A DNA stretch of 64,000 nucleotides from Marinomonas primoryensis (GTDB lineage Bacteria > Pseudomonadota > Gammaproteobacteria > Pseudomonadales > Marinomonadaceae), in contig NZ_CP054301.1 in the NCBI RefSeq assembly GCF_013372285.1, positions 1,288,001 to 1,352,000 on the forward strand. The letters run 5' to 3'. This document shows positions 46,752-56,278 of this stretch, one piece after another. Position 1 is the stretch's first letter, and every line of letters starts with the position of its first letter. The notes under the pieces are model-generated. The model was given only the letters and a program-made list of their open reading frames with translations. It searched no databases and had not been told where the DNA came from. Made by a program: the position numbers and the translations under genes.

Positions 46752-48176
46752 CTATTTCAAAAAGTCTTGTTCTAGAGTATGGGTTAATTTACCTACTTTG
46801 GTAAAGGTTTCTTGATATTCTTCTTGGCATTTTGAGTCGGCGACCAATCCACCGCCAGCCCAGCAATGTAGGTTGCCGTGATCCGCTACTAGGGTTCGTA
46901 TGGTGATACTGGAGTCCATTTGTCCATTTGCACTGAAATACGCAATCGAGCCACAGTAGGCTGAGCGTTCATGAGGTTCTAGCTCATCAATGATCTCCAT
47001 GGATCGAATCTTAGGCGCACCCGTGATGGAGCCGCCGGGGAAGCTTTGATGAAAGACTCTAATAGCTTGGTCTGTTTGATCGATTCGGCCTTCTACTGTT
47101 GACACAAGATGATGCACATTGGCGTAGGTTTCTAAGGCAAACAGCGCAGGGACTTTAATACTGCCCGTCAAACAAGTGCGACCTAGATCATTGCGCAATA
47201 AATCAACAATCATTAGGTTTTCTGCGCGGTCTTTGGTGGAAGATAGTAGCCAGTTGGCGTTGGCTTTGTCTTCCTCTGGTGTTGCGCCGCGAGCGACCGT
47301 ACCTTTTATCGGCTTAGATTCTATTCGACCTTGATCACACAGTAGAAAGCGCTCTGGCGAGTGACTTAACAAGCTTTGCTGTGGCGAAATTTCCATATAC
47401 GCCGAAAACGGTGTCGGGCAGGCTTCTCTTAAGGCATGGTAAGCGGTAAAAGTATCGCCTTGATAAGTGCTTGAAAAACGTTGAGCTAAGTTCACCTGAT
47501 AACAATCACCCGATTGAATGTAGTCTTGCACGGCAGAGAATTTTTGGGCGTATTCAGCTTCAGTCATATTTGAGATGAACGGGGTGTGCAAAGAGAACGG
47601 TTTGGCGTGGTTAAGTTCATGTTTTACCAGTACATCATCGCAAGCGCTGGTGAAGCGGTTAATAAGGTCGGCCGCGTCTTCTTGAGTACACCAAGGTGCC
47701 ATGATGAGCTGAGTCGTTTTTTCTTTATGGGAAGTGATAACGCCCCAAGCGTAAAGCCCGACGCTTAATGTATCTAATTGAATGTCGTGTTTGACGGTAT
47801 CCGGTAATTGCTCAACAAAATGGCCACTTTCATAACCATAATACCCCAGTAAACCACCGATGAAAGGTAGGTCTTTTGGTGCGGCTTGCGCCCAAGGTTC
47901 TTGGCAGATGAGCGTCATTAGTTCATTTAACAGCGCCATCGGGTTGCTTGTGTTGCTTAACGCGTAAAGTGGTGTTGTATGCCAAGTGATCGGCTGGCTG
48001 TTGTGTGATGGATGAATGCGCGCCAGTGGATTAGCCACTAGTATGTCGTAGTTCGTGTCTGGGAAATGTTCGTGATTACTGTCAAGTAAGGCTGGGTAAG
48101 GCAAGTCTCGTACGGCAGAAAAGAAAGACAATAAAGACGTTTGATAAGGGAGATTTACCCGTGTAATTTCTGACAT
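46752..48176 (-). CDS. pabB: Aminodeoxychorismate synthase component I
   Basis: Makes 4-amino-4-deoxychorismate for folate, using ammonia from PabA. The 474-residue protein shows SGDCYQVNLAQRFS, the PIKGTVARG motif and the chorismate-binding FPGGSITGAPKIRSME. Anthranilate synthase I is the main alternative; the PIKGT motif favours PabB. In an operon with the Nudix gene. Confidence 0.93.
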   Translation of the reverse strand: MSEITRVNLPYQTSLLSFFSAVRDLPYPALLDSNHEHFPDTNYDILVANPLARIHPSHNSQPITWHTTPLYALSNTSNPMALLNELMTLICQEPWAQAAPKDLPFIGGLLGYYGYESGHFVEQLPDTVKHDIQLDTLSVGLYAWGVITSHKEKTTQLIMAPWCTQEDAADLINRFTSACDDVLVKHELNHAKPFSLHTPFISNMTEAEYAQKFSAVQDYIQSGDCYQVNLAQRFSSTYQGDTFTAYHALREACPTPFSAYMEISPQQSLLSHSPERFLLCDQGRIESKPIKGTVARGATPEEDKANANWLLSSTKDRAENLMIVDLLRNDLGRTCLTGSIKVPALFALETYANVHHLVSTVEGRIDQTDQAIRVFHQSFPGGSITGAPKIRSMEIIDELEPHERSAYCGSIAYFSANGQMDSSITIRTLVADHGNLHCWAGGGLVADSKCQEEYQETFTKVGKLTHTLEQDFLK

Positions 48177-48264
48177 TTTTTATCAATACCTAGTAATATG
48201 CATTCATGCTTCTTAGAGAAAGCATTGTATTCTTTTACTAAGTTTCCTCACAGGTTAATTACAA

Positions 48265-49131
48265 GTGTCTGATGTTTTTTTTCTTTCTTTACCTAATGCG
48301 GACATTGCGTACCGTCTTTATGAAAATCCCGCAGCCAAAACCGACCGAACTTGTCTGCTGCTGCATGGTGCCGGCGTGGCAGGGGAAATTACCTATTCCC
48401 CTATGTTGCCGTACTTTACTCAATGGCGTTGGATGCTAGTGCCCGATTTAAAAGGCATGGGCGAGTCTTTTCATCAGCATGGTAAAGAAGGCGCGGTGTC
48501 GATTGCCGAGTTAACCGATGAAATCGAAGCGCTGTTGACACATGTGAAATGGGACGATTTTGATCTTGTGGCTTATTCATTGGGTGGTTTGGTTGCGCTC
48601 AACCTGAACTATCAACGCAGTTTACAAGGGAAGACGAAAGTAAAAATGGCCTTGTTAGAGCCCGCGTCTTTGGACCGAGAAGATTTGTCTACGTTAATGG
48701 ACGTGCGACAAAAGTATCGCCATGCGTCCAAATTGATTCATGACACAGGGGATGTAGAACTTGGTGTGGCTTCGTTTATGGATGGCGTGTCACCAAATCG
48801 TCGTAAGCATCCAGTGGCAGAAGCAACAACACAATCTCGGCTTGCTCATCGGCCGTTTGGTTTTGCTTATGCATTGGATGCAGTGACTGATCATGTTGAA
48901 GTAATGGTGAATGAGCCTGAACTGAGGCGAGCCATAATAGATGCGTCGGAGCAGGTGTTTTTGTTTTCTGGTGAGTTAAGCCATGAGGCATTGAAGCAGC
49001 ATTATGAGCTATTGAGCTTACAGAATGACGCTTGGCAACACAAAACCATGAGTGCATGTGATCACTCTTTGCCTTTTCAAAAACCAAGGCAAATCGCCAA
49101 TCATATTAATAAATGGTTTTCGCTAATTTAA
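48265..49131 (+). CDS. Alpha/beta-fold hydrolase
   Basis: 288 residues from a GTG start. An HGAG oxyanion motif (CLLLHGAGVAGE), a nucleophile elbow AYSLGGLVAL and a late His (MSACDHSLPFQ) form a plausible triad. Substrate unknown. It diverges from pabB and is followed by an inverted repeat and a terminator. Confidence 0.82.
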   Translation: MSDVFFLSLPNADIAYRLYENPAAKTDRTCLLLHGAGVAGEITYSPMLPYFTQWRWMLVPDLKGMGESFHQHGKEGAVSIAELTDEIEALLTHVKWDDFDLVAYSLGGLVALNLNYQRSLQGKTKVKMALLEPASLDREDLSTLMDVRQKYRHASKLIHDTGDVELGVASFMDGVSPNRRKHPVAEATTQSRLAHRPFGFAYALDAVTDHVEVMVNEPELRRAIIDASEQVFLFSGELSHEALKQHYELLSLQNDAWQHKTMSACDHSLPFQKPRQIANHINKWFSLI

Positions 49132-49142
49132 GTGTCACTATT

Positions 49143-49189
49143 ATCTGATGTGATCAGATAGAATAAATGAAAAGAGCAGGACGCTCTTT
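49143..49189 (+). terminator. Palindrome and terminator-like hairpin after the hydrolase gene
   Basis: TATCTGATGTGATCAGATA (49142-49160) is a perfect 8-bp inverted repeat with a 3-base spacer and could be an operator for the pseudopilin genes. AAAGAGCAGGACGCTCTTTC (49171-49190) is a hairpin with a short T-run, a probable terminator. Confidence 0.55.
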
Positions 49190-49220
49190 CTAATCGCTAC
49201 GTAAAACAAGGAGGTTTTCT

Positions 49221-49730
49221 ATGAGCCATCAACACGGCTTTTCTTTGCTAGAGCTGTTATGTGTTTTAGCCATTCTGAGCATTTTAGCCTATGCCGGTTC
49301 CGCGCAATTTTTGACGGTCAGTCAAAACGCCAAAGACAAAAGCACAATAAAAATTGAAATGAAGCGACTATCTAATGCGCTAACACAAGCTCGCCAATTG
49401 GCGGTGGTGAGTGGCCGTGCCAGTTTTTTGTGTGGTGGTGTTCATTGTGACGGTGATTGGTCTTCGGGTTTTCGGCTATATCAAATCCAAGGTGTTAGTG
49501 GTGCAGAAAAAAAATATCGGCATATCACCTTTAACGCATTATTAGACGTATCTTGGCGCGGCTTTCCTTCGCAAAAAAAACAAATAGAATTCCACTTTAA
49601 CGGTTTGTCAGGTTACCAAAACGGTACGTTTGAATTTTGCTTAGGCACCTGGCAGGCGAATTTGATATTGAATCAAAGTGGGCGCTTTTATACCTCTGAC
49701 CCGCAAGAAAAAAACGGGGAGGCATGCTGA
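49221..49730 (+). CDS. Type IV pilus/T2SS pseudopilin, GspH/FimT family
   Basis: 169 residues with a class III prepilin signal: short leader MSHQHG then FSLLELLCVLAILSILAYAG, with cleavage after Gly6 and Glu at +5. The C-terminal half fits FimT/GspH pseudopilins. AAGGAGG is ideally placed before the ATG. First of four overlapping pseudopilin-like genes, probably a minor-pilin priming complex. Confidence 0.88.
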   Translation: MSHQHGFSLLELLCVLAILSILAYAGSAQFLTVSQNAKDKSTIKIEMKRLSNALTQARQLAVVSGRASFLCGGVHCDGDWSSGFRLYQIQGVSGAEKKYRHITFNALLDVSWRGFPSQKKQIEFHFNGLSGYQNGTFEFCLGTWQANLILNQSGRFYTSDPQEKNGEAC

Positions 49731-50086
49731 TGAAAAAGTTATACCCCATCATCCTCTTATCAAAAACGAGACAGCACGGTTGGATCATGCTTGAAGTAGT
49801 GCTTTGTTTGGCGTTGTTTTCTGTCGTCTTGCATCTAGCACAGCGTCAGAACGAAGCTCATTGGCGTTCCACTCAGCAGTTGGAAGAACAACGAAAAAAC
49901 CATGAAAACCAGCAAAAACAAGCTGCTATGGAAGCCTTAACGGGCTCTGCTGCTTGGCTAAATAATCAAGAAAGTTCATTAAATCAAGCTTATCCAGATT
50001 GTCAAAAATGCAGCGAAAACCAATTGAAACGTTGGTTTTATGCTTCGCAGCATGATCTTTCTAATATTGATGTGGAGGGCGAATAA
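49730..50086 (+). CDS. PilV-like minor pseudopilin
   Basis: About 118 residues from ATG 49730, with GGGGAGG seven bases upstream (an upstream ATG at 49724 is less well placed). A prepilin-like N-terminus QHGWIMLEVVLCLALFSVV follows a longer basic leader. It overlaps the previous gene's stop by one base. The soluble domain is very short and gives no further clue. Confidence 0.75.
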   Translation: MKKLYPIILLSKTRQHGWIMLEVVLCLALFSVVLHLAQRQNEAHWRSTQQLEEQRKNHENQQKQAAMEALTGSAAWLNNQESSLNQAYPDCQKCSENQLKRWFYASQHDLSNIDVEGE

Positions 50087-50976
50087 TGTCTCGACGCACA
50101 CAAATGAAAGGCAGTCTATTGATTGAAATGCTGGTTGCTTGCGCCTTGATTTCGTTGTTTTTGCCCTTTCTGGTGAGTGCTCTTGCTCGCTTGCAGGAAC
50201 GACACCTTCTCGCGCAAACGTATCAAGACCAACACGAGGTCAAAGCCGCCATTGATGCTCATTTTCAAGCGCAATGGACGCGTTTGGTTCCTGCAAATTG
50301 TGCGATGGACGAGTCGTTGTTTTTAACCATTCAATCGGGCGAGTCTCCTCCTGTTCGACTTGCTTCACGCAAGGTGTCTAGCGGCTCTGATTGGATAAAA
50401 GGAACCGATTATGGGCTGTGTAGAGGTACTGTAACGGTTTCCAGTAACCCATTTGAGACAAACTTGTTATGCCACTGGAAAGTGGGAGATCGAACGAATT
50501 TTTCGAGTTGTGAATCGTCTTTTCCAGGGCAAGTTGTCTCGGTGTCTAGTTACAAAAGTAAAATTGAGTTAGCGGACGATTTGGCGATTGGGCAATCTGG
50601 GGTGATAGAGAGCCAAGATGGTTTTTATTGGTATCTATCGCCTGGAAAAGAGGGAGGCGATGCGTTTTGGCGAACCCCAGAGGAAAGCGGTAATTCATTG
50701 GAATTGCTAAACGGGATCGAGCGATTGTCTATTTTCCCGTTATTGGATGAGGATGACAACGGTTTGGTGGATTCTTTGGACACGCGATATGGACCGTTTG
50801 CTCTGAAAAAGCTTCGAGGGCTTTGGGTGGAATATCAGTATCGTTTGAGCAATTGTAAGTCTGACCGACAGGAGTCGTTTACTCAGGAGTATCATTCTAT
50901 GAGAGGAGACGATTGGCACTATTTACCCCCTTGTCAGGGCGTTGGTAATCAAATTATCGTGTTAAAAGAGATGTAA
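50086..50976 (+). CDS. PilW/PulJ-like minor pseudopilin
   Basis: 296 residues. The N-terminus MKGSLLIEMLVACALISLFL is a prepilin signal with Glu at +5; the large C-terminal domain holds several Cys residues and an acidic DEDDNGLVDSLD loop that may bind calcium, as in PulJ/PilW-like proteins. The ATG overlaps the preceding stop. Confidence 0.8.
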   Translation: MSRRTQMKGSLLIEMLVACALISLFLPFLVSALARLQERHLLAQTYQDQHEVKAAIDAHFQAQWTRLVPANCAMDESLFLTIQSGESPPVRLASRKVSSGSDWIKGTDYGLCRGTVTVSSNPFETNLLCHWKVGDRTNFSSCESSFPGQVVSVSSYKSKIELADDLAIGQSGVIESQDGFYWYLSPGKEGGDAFWRTPEESGNSLELLNGIERLSIFPLLDEDDNGLVDSLDTRYGPFALKKLRGLWVEYQYRLSNCKSDRQESFTQEYHSMRGDDWHYLPPCQGVGNQIIVLKEM

Positions 50977-50981
50977 TAACC

Positions 50982-51434
50982 ATGATGTCTTATTTGATGG
51001 GCTCTCAGCGCGGCTGGGTGTCATTACCGATTATTGCGTTACTATTAGCCATTTCCACTTTGTCGATGCAATATCAACAAAGGTTGCAAGCGTCTTATTT
51101 GTGGCGAGGGCAGCTAAATGATATTGAAATCGAGCAGCAGGTTTGGATGGATTTCAAGAAAGATTTTATGGTGTCGCCTAGTTTGTCATCGGCGACTTTC
51201 AGCGAATGCGTGGGGTTTTGTGAGTTAGGTCTACATTCGCAAGAAAAAATATGGCAAAAAAACACGCAACGTTTGCATTACCAATGGGTGCGATACGAGT
51301 CACCAGCGAATGAATCTGGTCATGTACTCGCTTCTTACCGACTCTGCGCCAGCCAAAACCAGCACCAATATCGATGCTGGTGGTGGCGAGATGGGGCATG
51401 GTTTTCAGGTGGTTGGGTTAGTGCTTCTGATTGA
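50982..51434 (+). CDS. PilX/GspK-like minor pilin component
   Basis: 150 residues. The N-terminus QRGWVSLPIIALLLAISTLS resembles a prepilin helix but lacks Glu at +5, as in GspK-type tip pseudopilins. This supports a tip or priming role. It sits 5 bp after the previous gene and its last bases overlap the convergent PP0621-type gene. Confidence 0.68.
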   Translation: MMSYLMGSQRGWVSLPIIALLLAISTLSMQYQQRLQASYLWRGQLNDIEIEQQVWMDFKKDFMVSPSLSSATFSECVGFCELGLHSQEKIWQKNTQRLHYQWVRYESPANESGHVLASYRLCASQNQHQYRCWWWRDGAWFSGGWVSASD

Positions 51435-51678
51435 ATGTCTTCAAATGTTCCGCACTGCAAAATGGACGAGCATCTTGGTCATGAATAGCATGGGAGCGAG
51501 GCGTAAAAGTTTGGCATTCTTCGCAACGAACCATGCTTTCTTGAGACTCATCCTTTTTAGAGGATTTCTGTGTTTTTGCTTTCGTTGGCGATTGACTGCC
51601 TTTAAAAGCGACAAATCGGCGATACAACCACCAACCAATAAAGAAAATTGCAACAAAAACGATCAAACGGACGATCAT
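51418..51678 (-). CDS. PP0621 family small membrane protein
   Basis: 86 residues with one N-terminal membrane helix (VRLIVFVAIFFIGWWLYRRF), a basic linker and a C-terminal Cys motif: VRCEECQTFTPRSHA then RPFCSAEH, a probable zinc site. The layout matches PP0621 family proteins of gammaproteobacteria; function unknown. Convergent, overlapping the pseudopilin gene by 17 bp. Confidence 0.82.
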   Translation of the reverse strand: MIVRLIVFVAIFFIGWWLYRRFVAFKGSQSPTKAKTQKSSKKDESQESMVRCEECQTFTPRSHAIHDQDARPFCSAEHLKTFNQKH

Positions 51679-51751
51679 ATACTTTACCTAGCTTGGGTTA
51701 TTCCAGACAATAACGGGCATATTCTAACAGAGTTCACGAGATAGCAACTGT

Positions 51752-53389
51752 ATGACATTACGAATTGCAATGGCCCAGCTGGATATGCTGGTCGGCGACA
51801 TCACAAAAAACACCCAATCTGTTATAGATGCGGCATGTAAAGCCCGTGATGAAGAGCGCGCCGATGTGGTGGTTTTTCCTGAGTTAACCTTAACGGGCTA
51901 TCCACCAGAAGATTTATTGTTACGTCCCAGTTTGGATCCGCGCATTGAATCTGCGTTGGCTAAAGTTTTGGCAGAAGTTCGTGATATCCATGTGGTGATT
52001 GGTTATCCACGCCGTATCGATGGCGAGCTTTTTAACTGCGCTGGCGTGATTTACCAAGGCAAAATGTTAGTTGAATACGCAAAACAGAAATTGCCTAACT
52101 TCCTTGTATTTGATGATAAACGCTATTTCAGCGAAGGCCTCGATGCAGGCATTGTTGACATCAAAGGTGTGAAAGTGGGTTTGAGTATCTGTGAAGATAT
52201 TTGGCATCCAGAGCCTGTAGCGCAAGCGAAAGCCGCCGGTGCGGAATTGATTCTGAATCTAAATGCTTCGCCTTATCATATTGAAAAAATGGGTGAACGT
52301 GAGACCTTGCTTCATAAACGAGCGACCGAAGTCAGCTTGCCGATTGTCTATGTGAACTACATGGGCGCGCAAGACGAACTGGTTTATGAAGGCGGTTCCT
52401 TTGCGGTAAACGCCAAAGGTGAAAAAATCATGCAGGCGCCTTGGTTTGAAGCGGGTTTATATTGTCTTGATATGATAGTGGACGACAGTCAACCAAACAA
52501 AGTTGAACCCGTTGCCGGTATCATTGCTCCTGCGTTAGACGTGGAAGCAAGCGTCTATCAAGCGATGGTGCTTGGGTTGCGTGATTACATCGAAAAGAAT
52601 CGTTTCAAAGGCATTGTGCTGGGTTTGAGTGGCGGTATTGATTCTGCGTTATCGCTTGCTGTTGCAGTAGACGCGATCGGTGCTGATCGTGTTCAAGCGG
52701 TGATGATGCCTTACACTTATACCTCTTCTATTAGCTTGCATGATGCAGAAGAAGAGGCGAATTTATTGGGCGTGAAATACAGCGTTTTACCGATTGAATC
52801 CATGGTCTCGGCGTTTACCGACGTACTTGCTCCGGAGTTTGAGGGCTACGCGAAAGACACCACGGAAGAAAATCTTCAGGCACGTACTCGCGGTGTCGTT
52901 CTGATGGCCATTTCTAATAAGAAAGGCTTGATGGTGCTCACTACCGGCAATAAAAGCGAAATGGCTGTGGGTTATGCAACCCTTTATGGGGACATGGTCG
53001 GCGGTTATTCTGTGTTAAAAGACGTGTTTAAAACGTTGGTTTTCAAACTTTGTCGCTACCGCAATACCTTGGGATACGTGATTCCTGAACGGGTCATTAC
53101 GCGTCCACCGTCTGCGGAATTGGCTCCGGATCAAAAAGATGAAGATTCTTTGCCAAGTTATGACATCCTCGATGACATCTTACGCATGTACATCGAAGAA
53201 GATCAAAGTGCAGAAGCCATTCTTGCTACTAAAAAATTCGACCGAGAGACGGTTTATCGAGTACTTCGCCTTGTTGACGTCAATGAATACAAACGTCGTC
53301 AATCACCTACTGGTGTGCGTATTACCGCTCGCGGGTTTGGTCGAGATCGCCGTTATCCGATCACTAACGGCTGGCACATCGGCGAGTAG
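51752..53389 (+). CDS. nadE: Glutamine-dependent NAD+ synthetase
   Basis: Final step of NAD synthesis from deamido-NAD. The 545-residue protein is a fusion of an N-terminal nitrilase-like glutaminase (FPELTLTGYPPEDLL, KQKLPNFLVFDDKRYF, catalytic Cys in SICEDIWHPE) and a C-terminal synthetase with PP-loop GLSGGIDSALSLAVA. Both sets of catalytic residues are present. A mosaic repeat follows its stop codon. Confidence 0.97.
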   Translation: MTLRIAMAQLDMLVGDITKNTQSVIDAACKARDEERADVVVFPELTLTGYPPEDLLLRPSLDPRIESALAKVLAEVRDIHVVIGYPRRIDGELFNCAGVIYQGKMLVEYAKQKLPNFLVFDDKRYFSEGLDAGIVDIKGVKVGLSICEDIWHPEPVAQAKAAGAELILNLNASPYHIEKMGERETLLHKRATEVSLPIVYVNYMGAQDELVYEGGSFAVNAKGEKIMQAPWFEAGLYCLDMIVDDSQPNKVEPVAGIIAPALDVEASVYQAMVLGLRDYIEKNRFKGIVLGLSGGIDSALSLAVAVDAIGADRVQAVMMPYTYTSSISLHDAEEEANLLGVKYSVLPIESMVSAFTDVLAPEFEGYAKDTTEENLQARTRGVVLMAISNKKGLMVLTTGNKSEMAVGYATLYGDMVGGYSVLKDVFKTLVFKLCRYRNTLGYVIPERVITRPPSAELAPDQKDEDSLPSYDILDDILRMYIEEDQSAEAILATKKFDRETVYRVLRLVDVNEYKRRQSPTGVRITARGFGRDRRYPITNGWHIGE

Positions 53390-53394
53390 ATCGC

Positions 53395-53875
53395 TTTTAA
53401 AAAAGCTTTCAAAATTTTTTCTCTTCTCGCTCTGCTGAGCGGGGCTTAGTCCCTTCCCCTTTTGTTTTCCAAGGGGAAGGCGGAGGATGGGGTCATTTCT
53501 TTAGTTTTTAAAGTGTATTTGTTACTTCTCAATAGCTTTGAGCTGTAGGTTTTTTCCGCTCTGCTGAGCGGGTAACTTTTATCCAGGTCCATAAAAGTAA
53601 CCAAAAGGTCTCTTTATCGGGCTTTCGCCCAAACGTCTCATTTGCTTTGTTTAACGTTGCGTTTAGCAAAACGATTCACATCGTAAGGCATAGATTGTTT
53701 ATTTGGTGGGAGGTAGATCTTCAAACACTGACTCTGAAACTCCATAAAGTCGCGCAACTTCGTCGCGTCGAAGCCGACTTTTCTGGGACTTCAATGATGG
53801 AAAACCAAAGACCGTAGGGCATCATAAGCGCAGCTTTCACGTGTAGGTCGAGCCTTTAGGCCGACAAAAAAAACT
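53395..53875 (+). repeat. Mosaic interspersed repeat, locus 3 (plus orientation)
   Basis: Contains CCTTCCCCTT ... AAGGGGAAGG (a 10-bp stem, 53451-53480), CGGAGGATGGGGT, CCGCTCTGCTGAGCGGGTAA, a variant middle with GGGCTTTCGCCC, GGCATAGATTGTTTATTTGG, CATAAAGTCGCGCAACTTCG (53743 on) and the closing hairpin GTCGAGCCTTTAGGCCGAC. Module order equals locus 1. The remaining bases to the next gene (53876-54046) are AT-rich and show nothing else. Confidence 0.85.
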
Positions 53876-54046
53876 GAAAAAAAATGAAAAGGGTTTTAGT
53901 ATCAATTAATTAAGCATTTGCAGCATAGAAATAACAGTCCCGAATTTAGGCTTTCAATGCAAAAAGTTTTAAACAGTATTTAGAGCTGTTATGGTGAATA
54001 ACTGGCATATTTCAATGCTAACGTATTTTATATGGAGGTAAGGCTT

Positions 54047-54844
54047 ATGTGGTTAAAAGCTTCTTGCATGCTTGAGTTTCATACTTCCGTGCCAACACCG
54101 TTTATCTTAATGTTGCGACCTCGTAGTGGCGAGCAGCAGTGGATTTCACGCGAAGATTACGTATTGTCGCCGAGCGTACCAGCGGTTGAATTTACGGATT
54201 CTTTTGGAAACTTGTGCCAGCGGTTGGTTGCGCCAATAGGAGACTTTTCATTACGCACGTTGGTTTATGTTGAAACGGCAGATTATTCAGATATAGACCC
54301 AGGAGCCCCATTTATTGAAGTACCGCAATTACCCGGCGAGACATTGCCTTTTTTGCTTCCTAGTCGCTACTGTGACTCAGATCGCTTTACTGACATGGCA
54401 GCGATGATAGCGAAAGGGTATGCGCCTGGTTATGACCAATGTGCTGCGATTGTTGATTATATTCGCCGAACAATAGAGTACACGCCGAGCCACGGTCAGG
54501 AGACTATTAGTGCTTCCGAAGTCAATCAGCAAGGCTATGGCGTATGCCGAGACATGGCTCATTTAGGTATTGCTTGTTGTCGAGCGCTTTGTATACCTGC
54601 GCGCATGGTGGTGGGCTATCTTGAAGGACTTTACCCAATGGATTTGCATGCTTGGTTTGAAGCCTACGTAGGAAATCGGTGGTATACCTTCGATCCTACT
54701 CAAACAGATCTAAAGGGTGGGCGTGTTGCGATTGCCTTTGGACGAGATGCGACCGATGTTGCTATTTATACCCAGTTTGGCGCTCCGGTTGAGCTGTTGA
54801 GTATGGATGTACAAGTTGAACAGGTATCAAAGCCGAACGACTAA
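54047..54844 (+). CDS. Transglutaminase-like cysteine protease family protein
   Basis: About 265 residues. A transglutaminase-like triad is visible: Cys in [20 protein letters not shown], His in [12 protein letters not shown], Asp in WYTFDPTQ. The N-terminal beta-rich domain is typical of bacterial proteins of this type, which are thought to be peptidases or amidases. ATG 54047 is chosen for its GGAGGT; the frame is open to 54032. It lies between two mosaic-repeat loci. Confidence 0.88.
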   Translation: MWLKASCMLEFHTSVPTPFILMLRPRSGEQQWISREDYVLSPSVPAVEFTDSFGNLCQRLVAPIGDFSLRTLVYVETADYSDIDPGAPFIEVPQLPGETLPFLLPSRYCDSDRFTDMAAMIAKGYAPGYDQCAAIVDYIRRTIEYTPSHGQETISASEVNQQGYGVCRDMAHLGIACCRALCIPARMVVGYLEGLYPMDLHAWFEAYVGNRWYTFDPTQTDLKGGRVAIAFGRDATDVAIYTQFGAPVELLSMDVQVEQVSKPND

Positions 54845-54894
54845 GACCAAAAAAGCCTACTCGGCACTTTTAAGCTGGGAGTTTTATGTTTGCT

Positions 54895-55090
54895 AATAAT
54901 AGGGTTTCCATTCAAATGCTTTGAATTTCCAACTTTTATTTCGCTCTGCTGAGCGGAATAAACTCGCAGTTCAAAGTCATTGAGAGGTAACAAATATACT
55001 TGAAGATCCAAAGAGCAACCCCATCCTCCGTCTTCCCCTTGGAAGACAAAAGGGGAAGGGACTTAGTCCCGCCCAGCCGAGTTGCATAAA
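54895..55090 (-). repeat. Mosaic interspersed repeat, locus 4 (short, rearranged)
   Basis: TTTCCATTCAAATGCTTTGA and CGCTCTGCTGAGCGGAATAA (plus-type modules), followed by CAACCCCATCCTCCGTCTTC and CCCTTGGAAGACAAAAGGGG (minus-type). So the modules are in mixed orientation here. The CATAAAGTCGCGC module is missing. The rest of the 326-bp gap before the DJ-1 gene holds its leader. Confidence 0.75.
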
Positions 55091-55170
55091 TGTAATAACC
55101 CCTTAATACCTTTTCCCTTTCTCTAGCTGTTACAACATAGGACGATTTAACTAAAGCCGGAGAAAGTGTC

Positions 55171-55740
55171 ATGTCTAATAAAAAAATCTTAATGATCACG
55201 GGTGATTTTACGGAAGACTACGAAACCATGGTGCCTTTTCAGGCATTAATGAGTGTGGGCCATACTGTGCATGCTGTATGCCCAGACAAAAAGTCTGGTG
55301 ATACGGTGGCGACGGCGATCCATGATTTTGAAGGGGATCAAACTTACACTGAAAAGCCAGGCCATCGTTTCGCTTTGAATGCGACTTTTGCTGATATAAA
55401 AGCCGAAGACTACGATGCGTTAGTCATTCCCGGTGGCCGAGCGCCAGAGTACCTTCGCCTTAATAAAGAAGTGATCGCGATGGTGAAACACTTTTTTGAT
55501 GCCGATAAACCTGTAGCGGCAGTGTGTCATGGTGCGCAATTGTTAGCGGCGGCGGGTGTGTTAGAAAATAGAAAGTGCTCCGCTTACCCAGCTTGCCAAC
55601 CAGAAGTCGAACTCGCCAACGGTCAGTTTATGGATATTCCGGTTGATCAAGCGGTAACAGACGGCAACCTTGTTACCGCGCCAGCTTGGCCTGCGCATCC
55701 GGCTTGGCTGGCTCAGTTTTATGTATTGTTAGCAAAGTGA
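55171..55740 (+). CDS. DJ-1/PfpI family protein
   Basis: 189 residues with the class I glutamine amidotransferase-like fold; the nucleophile elbow Cys is in [14 protein letters not shown], and the region [12 protein letters not shown] is typical of the PfpI/YhbO branch. Members act as glyoxalases, deglycases or general stress proteins; which applies here is unknown. CGGAG lies before the ATG. Confidence 0.9.
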   Translation: MSNKKILMITGDFTEDYETMVPFQALMSVGHTVHAVCPDKKSGDTVATAIHDFEGDQTYTEKPGHRFALNATFADIKAEDYDALVIPGGRAPEYLRLNKEVIAMVKHFFDADKPVAAVCHGAQLLAAAGVLENRKCSAYPACQPEVELANGQFMDIPVDQAVTDGNLVTAPAWPAHPAWLAQFYVLLAK

Positions 55741-55904
55741 TTCGTTGAAGTTTGATGAATCTAATTTGGCAGGTTTAACCATTGTCATGAGACAGTAAAG
55801 CGTTAAATCTGCCTAACTTCTATGTGCTTTTTGATCTAGACTGTTTGCATTGAGCCACTTTACCTTCCGACAATAAAAATAAATCATTCAATAGGGAAAA
55901 TAAA

Positions 55905-56264
55905 ATGTGTAAGCTTTTTGTGAACTCTGATCCGAGCCTTTGGGAAAACGTCACGCGCTCTTTGCGTATTGACGGTATGGTCACCAGTATACGATTAGAA
56001 AGTTTTTTTTGGTTTACTCTGGAAGAGATTGCTCAACGAGATAAGCTGTCTTTGTCTCAAATGATCGCCAAGCTCAATCACGAGGCTTTGGATGCGGGTC
56101 ATAATCTAGATAACTTCACGTCTTTTCTACGAGTTTGCGCGATGCGTTATCTGCATTTGCAAACTATCGGCATGTTGCCTCATTCTCATGAGGTGAGCCT
56201 AGCGTCCCTTAATACAGATCGTATTCTTGAACAGGAAAAATACTATCTAGAGACGCATCAGTAA
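55905..56264 (+). CDS. Ribbon-helix-helix domain protein
   Basis: 119 residues. The central TSIRLESFFWFTLEEIAQRD then KLSLSQMIAKLNHEA has the strand-helix-helix pattern of the RHH_4 family, and FTSFLRVCAMRYLH follows. Possibly a DNA-binding regulator; no partner gene is coupled. A run AATAGGGAAAAT precedes the ATG. Confidence 0.78.
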   Translation: MCKLFVNSDPSLWENVTRSLRIDGMVTSIRLESFFWFTLEEIAQRDKLSLSQMIAKLNHEALDAGHNLDNFTSFLRVCAMRYLHLQTIGMLPHSHEVSLASLNTDRILEQEKYYLETHQ

Positions 56265-56278
56265 TTATGTATTTGGCG

